Source: Paludibacteraceae bacterium
GTDB lineage: Bacteria > Bacteroidota > Bacteroidia > Bacteroidales > Paludibacteraceae
Direction of reading: 5' to 3'
DNA: 38,492 nucleotides
NCBI GenBank assembly: GCA_017391905.1
Contig: JAFOWX010000026.1
Location: forward strand, 1 to 38,492
The notes beneath the pieces were generated by a model that was given only the letters and a program-made list of their open reading frames with translations, was not told where the DNA came from and made no database searches. Of the stretch, positions 9,528-17,731 are shown one piece after another. Position 1 is the stretch's first letter, and each line of letters opens with the position of its first letter. The translations under genes and the position numbers were made by a program.

Positions 9528-9554
9528 CGACGGAAAATAACAAAACTCTATAAT

Positions 9555-10574
9555 ATGGAAAACATTAATTGGTCTGAATTAGGTTTTGGCTACCTAAAAA
9601 CAAATGCCAACGTTCGTTGTGAATACCACAATGGTGAGTGGGGCGAATTAACCTTACACACCGAAGAAACCATTAACTTACACATGGCAGCTACCTGCCT
9701 ACACTATGGTCAAGAAGCTTTTGAAGGCTTAAAAGCATTTAAAGGAAAAGACGGTAAAGTACGTATTTTCCGCATTGACGAAAATGCTAAACGCATGGCA
9801 TCTTCTTGCAACGGTATTTGCATGCCTCCTCTACCCGAAGGTTTGTTTGAAAAAGCTGTTTTGATGGCTGTTAAAGCAAACATGGAATTTGTTCCTCCTT
9901 ACGAAAGCGGTGCTGCGCTATACATTCGTCCTGTATTGTTTGGCTATACCCCTCAAATTGGCGTAAGCCCAGCCAAAGATTACTTGTTCATTGTGTTTGT
10001 ATCGCCTGTAGGTCCTTACTTTAAAGGTGGTTTCTCTACCAACCCATACGTTATTACCCGTAAATACGACCGTTCTGCTCCATTGGGCACCGGTATTTAC
10101 AAAGTAGGTGGTAACTACGCTGCCAGCTTGGCTGCACACCAAGAAGCACACGCAAAAGGATATTCGTCAGAATTTTATTTGGATGCCAAAGAAAAGAAAT
10201 ACATTGACGAATGTGGTGCTGCCAACTTCTTTGCCATTAAAGACAATACCTACATTACCCCAAAATCTACTTCTATCTTGCCTTCTATCACCAACAAGAG
10301 CTTGATGGTTTTGGCCGAAGATTTGGGCTTGAAAGTAGAACGTCGTCCTATTGCCGAAGAAGAATTGAGTACTTTTGAAGAAGCAGGTGCATGCGGCACT
10401 GCAGCTGTAATCAGTCCTATTGAACGCTTAGACGACTTGGACAACAACAAATCGTACGTATTCTCTAAAGACGGCAAACCCGGTCCTATCAGTACCAAGC
10501 TATACAACAAGCTACGTGCTATTCAATACGGTGACGAACCCGACACACACGGTTGGATTACATTTGTTGAATAA
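9555..10574 (+). CDS. ilvE: Branched-chain amino acid aminotransferase
   Basis: IlvE transfers the amino group between glutamate and the keto acids of leucine, isoleucine and valine, using PLP. The 339-residue product is of the longer BCAT type, with HYGQEAFEGLKAF near 50-62, the PLP lysine in GTGIYKVGGNYAAS (Lys183), and a C-terminal EAGACGTAAVISPI phosphate-binding block. I chose ATG 9555 because an upstream in-frame TTG at 9525 falls inside the -7 promoter motif. Its stop shares one base with the aroQ start (TAATG), which implies coupling. Confidence 0.95.
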   Translation: MENINWSELGFGYLKTNANVRCEYHNGEWGELTLHTEETINLHMAATCLHYGQEAFEGLKAFKGKDGKVRIFRIDENAKRMASSCNGICMPPLPEGLFEKAVLMAVKANMEFVPPYESGAALYIRPVLFGYTPQIGVSPAKDYLFIVFVSPVGPYFKGGFSTNPYVITRKYDRSAPLGTGIYKVGGNYAASLAAHQEAHAKGYSSEFYLDAKEKKYIDECGAANFFAIKDNTYITPKSTSILPSITNKSLMVLAEDLGLKVERRPIAEEELSTFEEAGACGTAAVISPIERLDDLDNNKSYVFSKDGKPGPISTKLYNKLRAIQYGDEPDTHGWITFVE

Positions 10575-10987
10575 TGAAATTTATCATCATCAACGGGCCT
10601 AACCTTAACTTATTAGGTACACGTGAACCCGAGATATACGGCAACCAAGGATTTGAGCAATACCTAACAACCTTGCGTCAACAGTTTCCCATGGTTGAGA
10701 TTGATTACTATCAATCTAATGTTGAGGGGGAGCTGATAAATAAACTGCACGAGGTGGGATTCTCTTACACCGGTATCATTTTAAATGCTGGTGCATATAC
10801 CCACACATCTATTGCCATAGGCGACGCTATTAAAGCCATCAATACTCCTGTTATTGAGGTGCATTTGTCCAATGTGTTTGCCAGAGAAAGCTACCGACAC
10901 GAATCGTTTTTAACGCCGGTTTGCAAGGGGTGTATTTCTGGTTTTGGACTAAAATCGTACCAATTGGCATTGCAAAGTTTCTTATAA
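10574..10987 (+). CDS. aroQ: 3-dehydroquinate dehydratase, type II
   Basis: AroQ converts 3-dehydroquinate to 3-dehydroshikimate in the shikimate pathway. The 137-residue product begins with the family motif INGPNLNLLGTREPEIYG, carrying the catalytic tyrosine. It continues with LNAGAYTHTSIAIGDAI and VHLSNVFARESYRHES, which supply the histidine and substrate-binding residues, and ends in CISGFGLKSYQLAL. Length is slightly under the usual 140-150 residues but complete. It is coupled to ilvE by a one-base overlap and followed within 15 bases by a strong terminator, so the pair form a two-gene operon. Confidence 0.96.
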   Translation: MKFIIINGPNLNLLGTREPEIYGNQGFEQYLTTLRQQFPMVEIDYYQSNVEGELINKLHEVGFSYTGIILNAGAYTHTSIAIGDAIKAINTPVIEVHLSNVFARESYRHESFLTPVCKGCISGFGLKSYQLALQSFL

Positions 10988-11000
10988 CCTCTACCCATAA

Positions 11001-11043
11001 GAGGCTGACCCAAAACAACATAGGGCCAGCCTCCTATTTTTTT
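11001..11043 (+). terminator. Rho-independent terminator of ilvE-aroQ
   Basis: An 11-base stem (GAGGCTGACCC at 11001-11011 against GGGCCAGCCTC at 11023-11033, with one A-C mismatch) encloses an 11-base loop. A run of seven T follows at 11037-11043. It separates aroQ from the outer-membrane protein gene that follows. Confidence 0.9.
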
Positions 11044-11099
11044 GTTATTTTTTTTACTTTACGCATTAAACCTTTTATACTTCACATCGTCTGCGAAGC

Positions 11100-13526
11100 A
11101 TGAAAAAATATATTTTAGCCTTTTTTTGTTGCTTGTTTACCTGTTTATCTTGGGCCGAAAATTTAAAGATAAGCGGTAAGCTCATTGATAAAGCCAACAA
11201 CGAACCCTTTTCTTATGTAAACGTAACATTGTACCAACAACCTGCCAACAAATTGGTTACCGGAGCACTTTCGGATGCAGATGGCAAGTTTGAGCTTTAT
11301 GCCCCTGCCGGCAACTACCAACTTACCATTACGTTTGTAGGCTACAAAACGGTGAACAAAGCCGTTAGCGTTTCAGAACAAAATCCACACGTACGTTTGG
11401 GCAATATTCCATTAGAAGAAGACGCCAAATTGATTAAAGAGGTAGAAGTAGTGGGACAAAAATCGGCCATGCAATTGGATATTGACAAAAAAGTATTCAA
11501 TGTTTCGGACAATATTTTGGCCGAAGGCGCGTCGGCAACGGATATTTTGGAAAACATACCCTCGGTAGAAGTGGATACCGAAGGAAATATTTCGCTCCGA
11601 AACAACTCCTCGGTAGAAATATGGATAAATGGCAAACCCTCGGGACTATCTGATACAGACAAAGGACAAGTACTGGAAATGTTGCCTGCCGAAACCATTG
11701 AAAAGATAGAATTGGTAACCAATCCTTCGGCCAAATACAACCCGGAAGGAACCGTTGGTATTATCAATATTGTGATGAAAGATTCGCACAAGGGGGGTTA
11801 TTTTGGCAGTGTTTCGGCCGGAGCCAACTACCAAGAGGGCAATGATTATCCCGGTGCCAACGTAGGACTAAACTTTAACTACAACCAAGGCAAGTGGGAT
11901 TTTTACTTAAACGCGTCGGGCAGGCATAATTTGCGCAACCGTAGCAGCTATACCAACCGTACCGAATTTGAGCCAGGTGCAGACACCACGTATTTAAACC
12001 AAACCAACAATAACCTCAACAAGTTTTACAATGCCTTTTTGCGTACCGGTTTTACGTATCGCATAGACAAAAAGAACGAAATTGGCATGAATGCGTTTGG
12101 GGCGTATAATCATTTTGACCGAAACAACCTGATTCATTACACCCAATTAAACCAAGACAAAGATACCACAGGCGTGCGCAACCGTACCACCAACAGTTAC
12201 GGGTACATGGCTTTTTACAATGCCAGCATAGACTACAAGCACGTGTTTGTGGACGACAAAGAAGAAATAACTGCCAACCTCAACTATTTTGGTTCAAGAC
12301 GTAAAAACAACAGCGATTACCACAACTGGCAAGAGAACGCCAGCAATATATCCCAAACAAGCGAATTTCAGTTGCAAAGCTCGTTTAGACACAGCGCCTC
12401 GGCACAAGTGGATTACTACAACAAATTTACGCCAAATTCTAAGTTAGAAGTGGGCGGTAAGGCTAATTTTGATTACAGAAACAGTTTGGACCAATCTTTT
12501 GACCAAAACCACATTGAAATAGCCGAGCGCAACAACCCATGGCTGTACATAGAGCAAATTTACGCCTTGTATGCCAGCTACGGCAATAAGTTTGACTGGT
12601 TTGGTTTTCAGGTAGGTGTTAGGGGCGAAGAAACGGTTATTGATGCCAACAACATAACACGTAGCTATTTTCAATTGTTCCCCTCGGCTTATTTGTCTTT
12701 TGAGTTGCCCCAAGCCAACGAAATTCAGGTAAACTATACCCGCCGTATAAACCGACCACGTGGACCACAATTAAACAGCTATGTAGATAGAACAGACCCT
12801 ACTAACGTAACGTACGGCAACCCCTACTTAATGCCAGAATACAGCAATAACGTAGAACTTAACTACCTAAAAACTTGGGATGAGCATACTATTTCGGCCG
12901 GACTCTACTATTCGTACACCGAAAACGTGATACAACAAGTTAAAAAGCTAAACGAAATGGGTATCATGGAAAACACGTACGAAAACATCAACTATTCGCA
13001 CAATGCGGGAATAGAGCTAACGGCAAAAAACCGTTTATTCCACAATTACTTGGATTTAACCACCAACCTTACGGGGTACTATTATTGTTTGGGCGAAAAC
13101 GCCACGTACAACATAGCACGAAGCGAGAATTTTTCGTGGAATGCCCGTGTAAATGCCAACGTAAAAATTATTAGCAACCTATCGGCACAAGTTACTGCCT
13201 ACTACAACGCACCCCGTTTGGTGGCACAGGGTAGCGTAGATCACCGTTACGGATTAAACGCTGGTATAAAGGCTTCGTTCTTAGACAAAGCCCTAACGCT
13301 TAACTTTACTGTAAATGACATACTAAACTCACGTTCGCACAGTGTACGCACCAATTGGAGTGATAATTTTTACCAAGAAAGTGCCAACACATCCATAGGC
13401 AGAAGCTACCGCTTATCCATTGCCTATAACTTTGGCAACATGCGCCCTAAAAAAAGCAAGAGTACTCAAAATAAACTAAGCGCAGGCGAGTCTATGGACG
13501 AAAGCGACATGACTGGCGATTTTTAA
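11100..13526 (+). CDS. TonB-dependent receptor-like outer-membrane barrel protein with carboxypeptidase-regulatory domain
   Basis: The 808-residue product begins with a signal peptide (MKKYILAFFCCLFTCLSWA). A carboxypeptidase-regulatory-like beta domain follows at about 23-95 (KISGKLIDKANNEPFSYVNV), then a plug-like domain (ASATDILENIPSVEVDTEGN and INGKPSGL) at about 130-230. The rest is a long barrel rich in alternating aromatic and polar residues. This is the SusC-like outer membrane beta-barrel family, used for import or export of large ligands; the substrate is unknown. There is no adjacent SusD-like lipoprotein, and no barrel-terminating aromatic residue: the tail is Lys/Ser-rich and acidic. 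No clear promoter motif is seen in the 56 bases after the terminator. Confidence 0.85.
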   Translation: MKKYILAFFCCLFTCLSWAENLKISGKLIDKANNEPFSYVNVTLYQQPANKLVTGALSDADGKFELYAPAGNYQLTITFVGYKTVNKAVSVSEQNPHVRLGNIPLEEDAKLIKEVEVVGQKSAMQLDIDKKVFNVSDNILAEGASATDILENIPSVEVDTEGNISLRNNSSVEIWINGKPSGLSDTDKGQVLEMLPAETIEKIELVTNPSAKYNPEGTVGIINIVMKDSHKGGYFGSVSAGANYQEGNDYPGANVGLNFNYNQGKWDFYLNASGRHNLRNRSSYTNRTEFEPGADTTYLNQTNNNLNKFYNAFLRTGFTYRIDKKNEIGMNAFGAYNHFDRNNLIHYTQLNQDKDTTGVRNRTTNSYGYMAFYNASIDYKHVFVDDKEEITANLNYFGSRRKNNSDYHNWQENASNISQTSEFQLQSSFRHSASAQVDYYNKFTPNSKLEVGGKANFDYRNSLDQSFDQNHIEIAERNNPWLYIEQIYALYASYGNKFDWFGFQVGVRGEETVIDANNITRSYFQLFPSAYLSFELPQANEIQVNYTRRINRPRGPQLNSYVDRTDPTNVTYGNPYLMPEYSNNVELNYLKTWDEHTISAGLYYSYTENVIQQVKKLNEMGIMENTYENINYSHNAGIELTAKNRLFHNYLDLTTNLTGYYYCLGENATYNIARSENFSWNARVNANVKIISNLSAQVTAYYNAPRLVAQGSVDHRYGLNAGIKASFLDKALTLNFTVNDILNSRSHSVRTNWSDNFYQESANTSIGRSYRLSIAYNFGNMRPKKSKSTQNKLSAGESMDESDMTGDF

Positions 13527-13538
13527 AGAAAAATGTAC

Positions 13539-13546
13539 TATCTTTG
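13539..13546 (+). promoter_or_regulatory. Bacteroidota -7 promoter motif for the secreted coiled-coil gene and kinase/MurU genes
   Basis: TATCTTTG matches TAnnTTTG exactly and is followed by GCACT, a common start region. It lies 22 bases before the ATG at 13569. There is no clear TTTG 17-23 bases upstream. It probably drives 13569 through 16552. Confidence 0.65.
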
Positions 13547-13568
13547 CACTAAATAAAAACTTGAAATT

Positions 13569-14390
13569 ATGAAAAAGATGATGATTTTATGCGCCACCTT
13601 GATGACTATGGGCACGGCTATGGCGCAAACGAACAGTATATATACTTCTGATAGTGGTGCTGTTCCAGAAATTAAAAGTGTGCTTAACAATGATAAAAAC
13701 CTTATTTTAGGCTATACCATTACGTTTGAATATCCTGTAGAGGATATAGAAGAAGCCGTTATTGCTCGTTTGGAAACCGAAGGCGTTGAAGGTAGCAAAA
13801 AGAAAAACTTTTACGCATTTAAGGAAATTAAGTACAACTACCTTTGGAACAGAACCTTTGATATGTACATGCAATTTATTGGTTCTAAAAATGCGGGTAC
13901 TATAAACCTTTTGCTTTCGCAAGGCTACGATAACTTTATTATTCCTACCGAAGATAGCCTTACTACCGACAAGGTATATAAATGGCTAACAGCATTGGAC
14001 TTGGATGTGCAAAACTATCGTTACGATGTAACCATGCAAGCACACCAAGAGGAATTAGAAAACATAGACAAAGAATTGGCTAAGTTGGAAAAAGAACGTG
14101 ACAAAGTAGAAAAGAAAATTAAAAAGAACAACGACGCACAATTAAAATTTGAAGCCAGCCGAACCATTGTAAGTGGCAACGAATTAAATGTGGATACCAA
14201 AGCCATTGAAAAAGAACAAAAGCAAGGTAAAAAATTATTGGACGAACGTGCTAAATTGGAAAGTGACTTATACAAGGTAACCGAAAAAATTGCCAATGTT
14301 CGTTCTGACCTAAACAAGAAAAACTACGCTATTGATAACTTGCAAAGCCAAAAGCCTAAAAGCAATCAAATAGTACGTAAAAAGAAATAA
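13569..14390 (+). CDS. Secreted coiled-coil protein of unknown function
   Basis: I do not recognise the family. The 273-residue product has a typical signal peptide (MKKMMILCATLMTMGTAMAQ). A globular domain at about 21-155 has acidic and aromatic patches (GYTITFEYPVEDIEEAVIAR, YLWNRTFDMYMQF). A long charged helix at about 158-262 reads as a coiled coil (ELENIDKELAKLEKERDKVE), followed by a basic tail. There is no lipobox cysteine and no T9SS sorting domain, so a periplasmic location is the best inference. It has its own promoter and ends nine bases before the kinase/RapZ fusion gene, so it may be part of the same unit and envelope-related. No function can be assigned. Confidence 0.7.
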   Translation: MKKMMILCATLMTMGTAMAQTNSIYTSDSGAVPEIKSVLNNDKNLILGYTITFEYPVEDIEEAVIARLETEGVEGSKKKNFYAFKEIKYNYLWNRTFDMYMQFIGSKNAGTINLLLSQGYDNFIIPTEDSLTTDKVYKWLTALDLDVQNYRYDVTMQAHQEELENIDKELAKLEKERDKVEKKIKKNNDAQLKFEASRTIVSGNELNVDTKAIEKEQKQGKKLLDERAKLESDLYKVTEKIANVRSDLNKKNYAIDNLQSQKPKSNQIVRKKK

Positions 14391-14399
14391 ACGTTATAC

Positions 14400-15830
14400 A
14401 TGGAAGTAATCTTTCAGCTTTTTGAACAATACAGCGGAGCCCGCCCTACCCAACACAGGGTATTGGCGGGCTCTGGCTCTAACAGAGTATATTATCGCTT
14501 GTGGCAAGGCGATAATACCTACATAGGCGTTTATGGAGCCGATGTAAAAGAAAATCACGCCTTTTTGGAACTATCCAAGCAATTTGCCTGTTGCGGTGTT
14601 GCCGTACCCAAGGTACTACATATTTCGGACAATGAGCAATGCTATATTTTAAGCGATTTAGGCGATGAATCGTTATTCTTTGACCACATCGCCAAAGGCT
14701 ACAACGAGCAAACCGTAGCGCTTTTACACAAAACCATAGCGCAACTGCCTCGTATTCAGTTTGAAGTGGCAAAACAGTTGGATTTTTCCATTTGCTACCC
14801 ACAAGCAGCCTTTGACAAACGCACGGTTTATTGGGATTTAAACTACTTTAAATACGAATTTTTAAAACCTTCGGGCATAGAATTTAACGAAGCCCTGTTG
14901 GAAGATGATTTTGACACACTGTGTAACCACCTATTAGCAGTAGATTCGCCCACATTTATGTACCGCGATTTTCAGAGCCGAAACGTAATGATAGTACAGG
15001 GCGAACCTCATTTTATCGATTACCAAGGTGGCCGCAAAGGTCCATTCTATTACGACTTGGTATCGTTTATCTACCAAGCCAAGGCCAATATGCCCAAAGA
15101 GCTAAGGGAATCGCTTATAAAAACCTACAAACAAGCCTTACAACCCTACTATCTAACAGACGATACCACTTTTAGCCAAAACATAGGGTTGTTTGCCCTG
15201 TTTAGAACCTTGCAAGTATTGGGTGCCTATGGTTTTAGGGGACTGATAGAACAGAAAGCACATTTTATAGCCAGTATCCCGTTTGCCATTAATCAGCTAA
15301 AACAACTATTGGCAGAAAACAACTACAGCGCCTACCCTTACCTGGTGGAAGTATTGCACGCCATGGTAGAAAAATACCACACCGCCACCATACAACCATG
15401 CATAGATACCAACAAATTATGCGTTGACGTATTCAGTTTTTCGTACAAAAAAGGCATACCTACCGATTATTCGGGCAATGGAGGTGGTTTTGTTTTTGAC
15501 TGCCGAGCTATTCACAACCCGGGCCGATACGAACCCTACAAAAAACAAACCGGATTAGACCAAGAAGTAATTGACTTTTTAGAAGAAGACGGTGAGATTC
15601 TTACCTTTATGGAGCACGTGTATGGCGTGGCAGACCCGGCTGTAGAACGTTACCTAAAACGTGGGTTTACACACCTTCAATTTAGTTTTGGGTGTACCGG
15701 TGGACAACACCGATCGGTGTACGGCGCACAACATTTGGCTGAGCACCTTGCCCAAAAATTTGGCGTACAAGTACGCCTACAACACCGCGAACAAAAGATT
15801 ACCCAACTGTTTAATTGCACCAAACCATGA
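14400..15830 (+). CDS. AmgK-like sugar kinase fused to RapZ C-terminal domain
   Basis: The 476-residue product joins two domains. Residues 1-330 are an aminoglycoside-phosphotransferase-fold sugar kinase resembling AmgK, which phosphorylates MurNAc/GlcNAc at the anomeric carbon. They contain GSGSNRVYYRLW, the catalytic loop YRDFQSRN (Asp190, Asn195) and the metal-binding IDYQGGRKGPFYYDLVSF (Asp207). Residues about 342-465 match the C-terminal domain of RapZ: FSFSYKKGIPTD, FDCRAIHNPGRY and GCTGGQHRSVYGA. In E. coli this domain binds glucosamine-6-phosphate and the small RNA GlmZ. The RapZ N-terminal P-loop ATPase is absent. The stop overlaps the MurU-like start (ATGA). The joint role in recycling peptidoglycan sugars is my inference. 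Confidence 0.85.
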   Translation: MEVIFQLFEQYSGARPTQHRVLAGSGSNRVYYRLWQGDNTYIGVYGADVKENHAFLELSKQFACCGVAVPKVLHISDNEQCYILSDLGDESLFFDHIAKGYNEQTVALLHKTIAQLPRIQFEVAKQLDFSICYPQAAFDKRTVYWDLNYFKYEFLKPSGIEFNEALLEDDFDTLCNHLLAVDSPTFMYRDFQSRNVMIVQGEPHFIDYQGGRKGPFYYDLVSFIYQAKANMPKELRESLIKTYKQALQPYYLTDDTTFSQNIGLFALFRTLQVLGAYGFRGLIEQKAHFIASIPFAINQLKQLLAENNYSAYPYLVEVLHAMVEKYHTATIQPCIDTNKLCVDVFSFSYKKGIPTDYSGNGGGFVFDCRAIHNPGRYEPYKKQTGLDQEVIDFLEEDGEILTFMEHVYGVADPAVERYLKRGFTHLQFSFGCTGGQHRSVYGAQHLAEHLAQKFGVQVRLQHREQKITQLFNCTKP

Positions 15831-16552
15831 AAGCCTTTGTATTTGCCGCAGGATTAGGCACACGCCTAAAGCCTCTTACAGACACCATGCCCAAAGCCCT
15901 TGTTCCCGTAAAAGACAAACCTTTGTTGGGACATGTAATGGAAAAATTACAACGCTGTGGTTTTGACCAGTTTGTGGTAAATGTACACCATTTTGCCGAG
16001 CAAATAGTAACCTACCTACAATTGGAATGGGGTAATACAGAGGTGCTTATTTCGGACGAAAGTAGCATGCTATTAGAAACAGGCGGTGCCATAAAAAAAG
16101 CCCAAACATTGTTGGGCAACCAATCTTTTTTAATCCACAACGTGGATATTTTATCCAATGCCAACGTGGCTTATTTAATGCAGCAACACCAAGACAAGCA
16201 AGCGGCAGCTACCCTGTTGGTAAGCAAACGCAATAGCAGCAGGTACTTGCTTTTTGACCAAGACATGCGCCTAAAAGCTTGGACCAATACGCAAACAGGT
16301 CAGGTTAAAACGCCGTATAAGGATTTAGATATAAGCACGCTAACCCCATACGCCTTTAGCGGAATTCATGGATTTTCGCCCGTGCTGTTTGAAGCCATGC
16401 AAGCCTATCCAGACAAGTTCTCCATCATAGACTTTTATTTGGACCAATGCTTAAACTTCCCCATTTACGGCTACGAACAGCCCGATTTGCAACTATTAGA
16501 CGTGGGTAAATTACATTCTTTAGAGCAGGCAGAAGCGTATTGCCAACTATAA
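15827..16552 (+). CDS. MurU-like sugar-1-phosphate nucleotidyltransferase
   Basis: The 241-residue product opens with the nucleotidyltransferase signature FAAGLGTRLKPLTDTMPKAL and then VPVKDKPLL. Further on are FLIHNVDILSN, which supplies the metal-binding Asp, and a YAFSGIHGFSPVLFE block. This matches the MurNAc-1-phosphate uridylyltransferase family (MurU), which makes UDP-MurNAc in cell-wall recycling. Another NDP-sugar specificity is possible from sequence alone. I chose ATG 15827 over the TTG at 15815 because it forms an ATGA overlap with the upstream stop. The upstream kinase is the expected partner. The gene converges with the zinc-ribbon gene, overlapping it by six bases. Confidence 0.85.
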   Translation: MKAFVFAAGLGTRLKPLTDTMPKALVPVKDKPLLGHVMEKLQRCGFDQFVVNVHHFAEQIVTYLQLEWGNTEVLISDESSMLLETGGAIKKAQTLLGNQSFLIHNVDILSNANVAYLMQQHQDKQAAATLLVSKRNSSRYLLFDQDMRLKAWTNTQTGQVKTPYKDLDISTLTPYAFSGIHGFSPVLFEAMQAYPDKFSIIDFYLDQCLNFPIYGYEQPDLQLLDVGKLHSLEQAEAYCQL

Positions 16553-16870
16553 ATGTTCACGCTTATGCTTGCGTTCTTCTTTGGGGTTGGTTTGCATGCG
16601 CAAAAGCCACTTGCCGGCGGCCTCCCAGCTATTCAATAACCAACCGCCACACTCGGGACAAAACGCATCGCGTCCGCAATCGCGGCACATGTTAAATTTT
16701 CGGCCACAATGATCGCAGGTAAAACTGGTGGATTGTTGCAATTTCCCTGCCAAACACGCACCACATTTTACGCAAGCAGGCGTATTTTCGGGACGTTTTA
16801 CCAAACAATTAAGTCGGGGCGTGGGGTAAGTAGGCCTTGGGCCATAAGGCGGTTTGTTTTTATCTTCCAT
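16547..16870 (-). CDS. Small zinc-ribbon protein
   Basis: No named family is recognised. The 107-residue product has a proline-rich N-terminus and four CxxC knuckles at Cys33/36, 52/55, 62/65 and 71/74, with further cysteines at 22 and 39. This pattern suggests two zinc ribbons. The C-terminus is highly basic (NPKEERKHKREHL), which could mean nucleic acid binding. No signal peptide or membrane segment is seen, so it is probably cytoplasmic. It is alone on its strand, converging on the MurU-like gene and diverging from dapB, and no good promoter motif is visible upstream. Confidence 0.65.
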   Translation of the reverse strand: MEDKNKPPYGPRPTYPTPRLNCLVKRPENTPACVKCGACLAGKLQQSTSFTCDHCGRKFNMCRDCGRDAFCPECGGWLLNSWEAAGKWLLRMQTNPKEERKHKREHL

Positions 16871-16959
16871 ATCCGTTTATTTGCTATGCGAATGTACAAA
16901 CTTTTTGGCAATTAAAACGCAATTAGGATAGTATTTGGAAAAATCTCGTAAAAAATTGT

Positions 16960-16967
16960 TATTTTTG
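16960..16967 (+). promoter_or_regulatory. Bacteroidota promoter for the dapB-recO operon
   Basis: TATTTTTG matches TAnnTTTG, and a TTTG at 16934-16937 lies 22 bases upstream as a plausible -33 box. It is 41 bases before the dapB ATG. It likely drives dapB, lepB, the wbqC-like gene, the protease gene and recO. Confidence 0.65.
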
Positions 16968-17008
16968 TAAGTTGAATAAATTTGTTTTAAACCTAAACAA
17001 CATATTGT

Positions 17009-17728
17009 ATGAAAATTGCATTGATTGGCTACGGAAAAATGGGTAAAACCATTGAACAAATAGCCCTAAGCCGCGGTCACGAAATTGTTAGCCGCATTGA
17101 TATTGACAACCAAGAAGATTTTAATTCGGACGCCTTTAAAAGCGCCGACGTTGCCATTGAATTTACCGCTCCCAAAGTAGCCGTACAAAACTACAAAAGA
17201 GCTTTTGAAGCCGGTGTTTCTGTGGTATCTGGCACTACTGGCTGGACCGAACAAATGCCAGAAGTACAAGCGCTTTGCAACGAAAAAGGCCTTGCTTTCT
17301 TTTGGGCTTCAAACTTTAGTTTGGGCGTAAACATCTTTTTTGCCGTAAACGAATACTTGGCACGCATCATGAATCAGTTTCCAGATTACCAAGTAGGCAT
17401 GGAAGAAACCCACCACACCCAAAAATTAGACGCTCCCAGTGGCACAGCCATTACCCTTGCCGAAGGTATTTTAAATAATATCGACCGAAAAACCACTTGG
17501 GCATTGGGCGAAGGCAAAGCAGAAGACCCAACCCTTACCATTAAAGCCATTCGCGAAGGTATGGTACCCGGTATTCATACCATTCAGTACGAATCTGGCT
17601 TTGACTATATTACCATTACGCACGATGCCAAAAACCGCAATGGTTTTGCTTTAGGCGCTGTTCTTGCTGCCGAATTTACTTGTGGCAAAAAAGGTTGCTT
17701 GGGCATGAAAGACATGTTAAAATTCTAA
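17009..17728 (+). CDS. dapB: 4-hydroxy-tetrahydrodipicolinate reductase
   Basis: DapB reduces 4-hydroxy-tetrahydrodipicolinate with NAD(P)H, on the path to diaminopimelate for peptidoglycan and lysine. The 239-residue product begins with a nucleotide-binding motif (IALIGYGKMGKTIEQ). The active-site block is EETHHTQKLDAPSGTAITLA, with the catalytic lysine before DAPSGT, and the tail FALGAVLAAEFTCGKKGCLG is typical. It is shorter than the E. coli enzyme (273 residues), as Bacteroidota forms are, because the N-terminal part of the Rossmann domain is trimmed. It lies three bases before lepB. Confidence 0.95.
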   Translation: MKIALIGYGKMGKTIEQIALSRGHEIVSRIDIDNQEDFNSDAFKSADVAIEFTAPKVAVQNYKRAFEAGVSVVSGTTGWTEQMPEVQALCNEKGLAFFWASNFSLGVNIFFAVNEYLARIMNQFPDYQVGMEETHHTQKLDAPSGTAITLAEGILNNIDRKTTWALGEGKAEDPTLTIKAIREGMVPGIHTIQYESGFDYITITHDAKNRNGFALGAVLAAEFTCGKKGCLGMKDMLKF

Positions 17729-17731
17729 TGT

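Noticed and set aside
9525..9554. TTG start for ilvE giving 10 more residues
   Set aside because: The TTG is inside the TAATTTTG promoter motif, and the family N-terminus begins at the ATG at 9555.
10921..11103. 60-codon plus-strand ORF after aroQ
   Set aside because: It overlaps the aroQ end and runs through the terminator, with no similarity or start context.
11342..11791. 149-codon minus-strand ORF
   Set aside because: It is antisense to the outer-membrane barrel gene and has a Ser/Thr-rich shadow composition with no start context or domain.
14400..15830. Two separate genes (kinase and RapZ-C) joined by an assembly error
   Set aside because: The frame is open without interruption across the linker (about residues 310-345), composition is uniform, and both domains are intact, so a true fusion is more likely.
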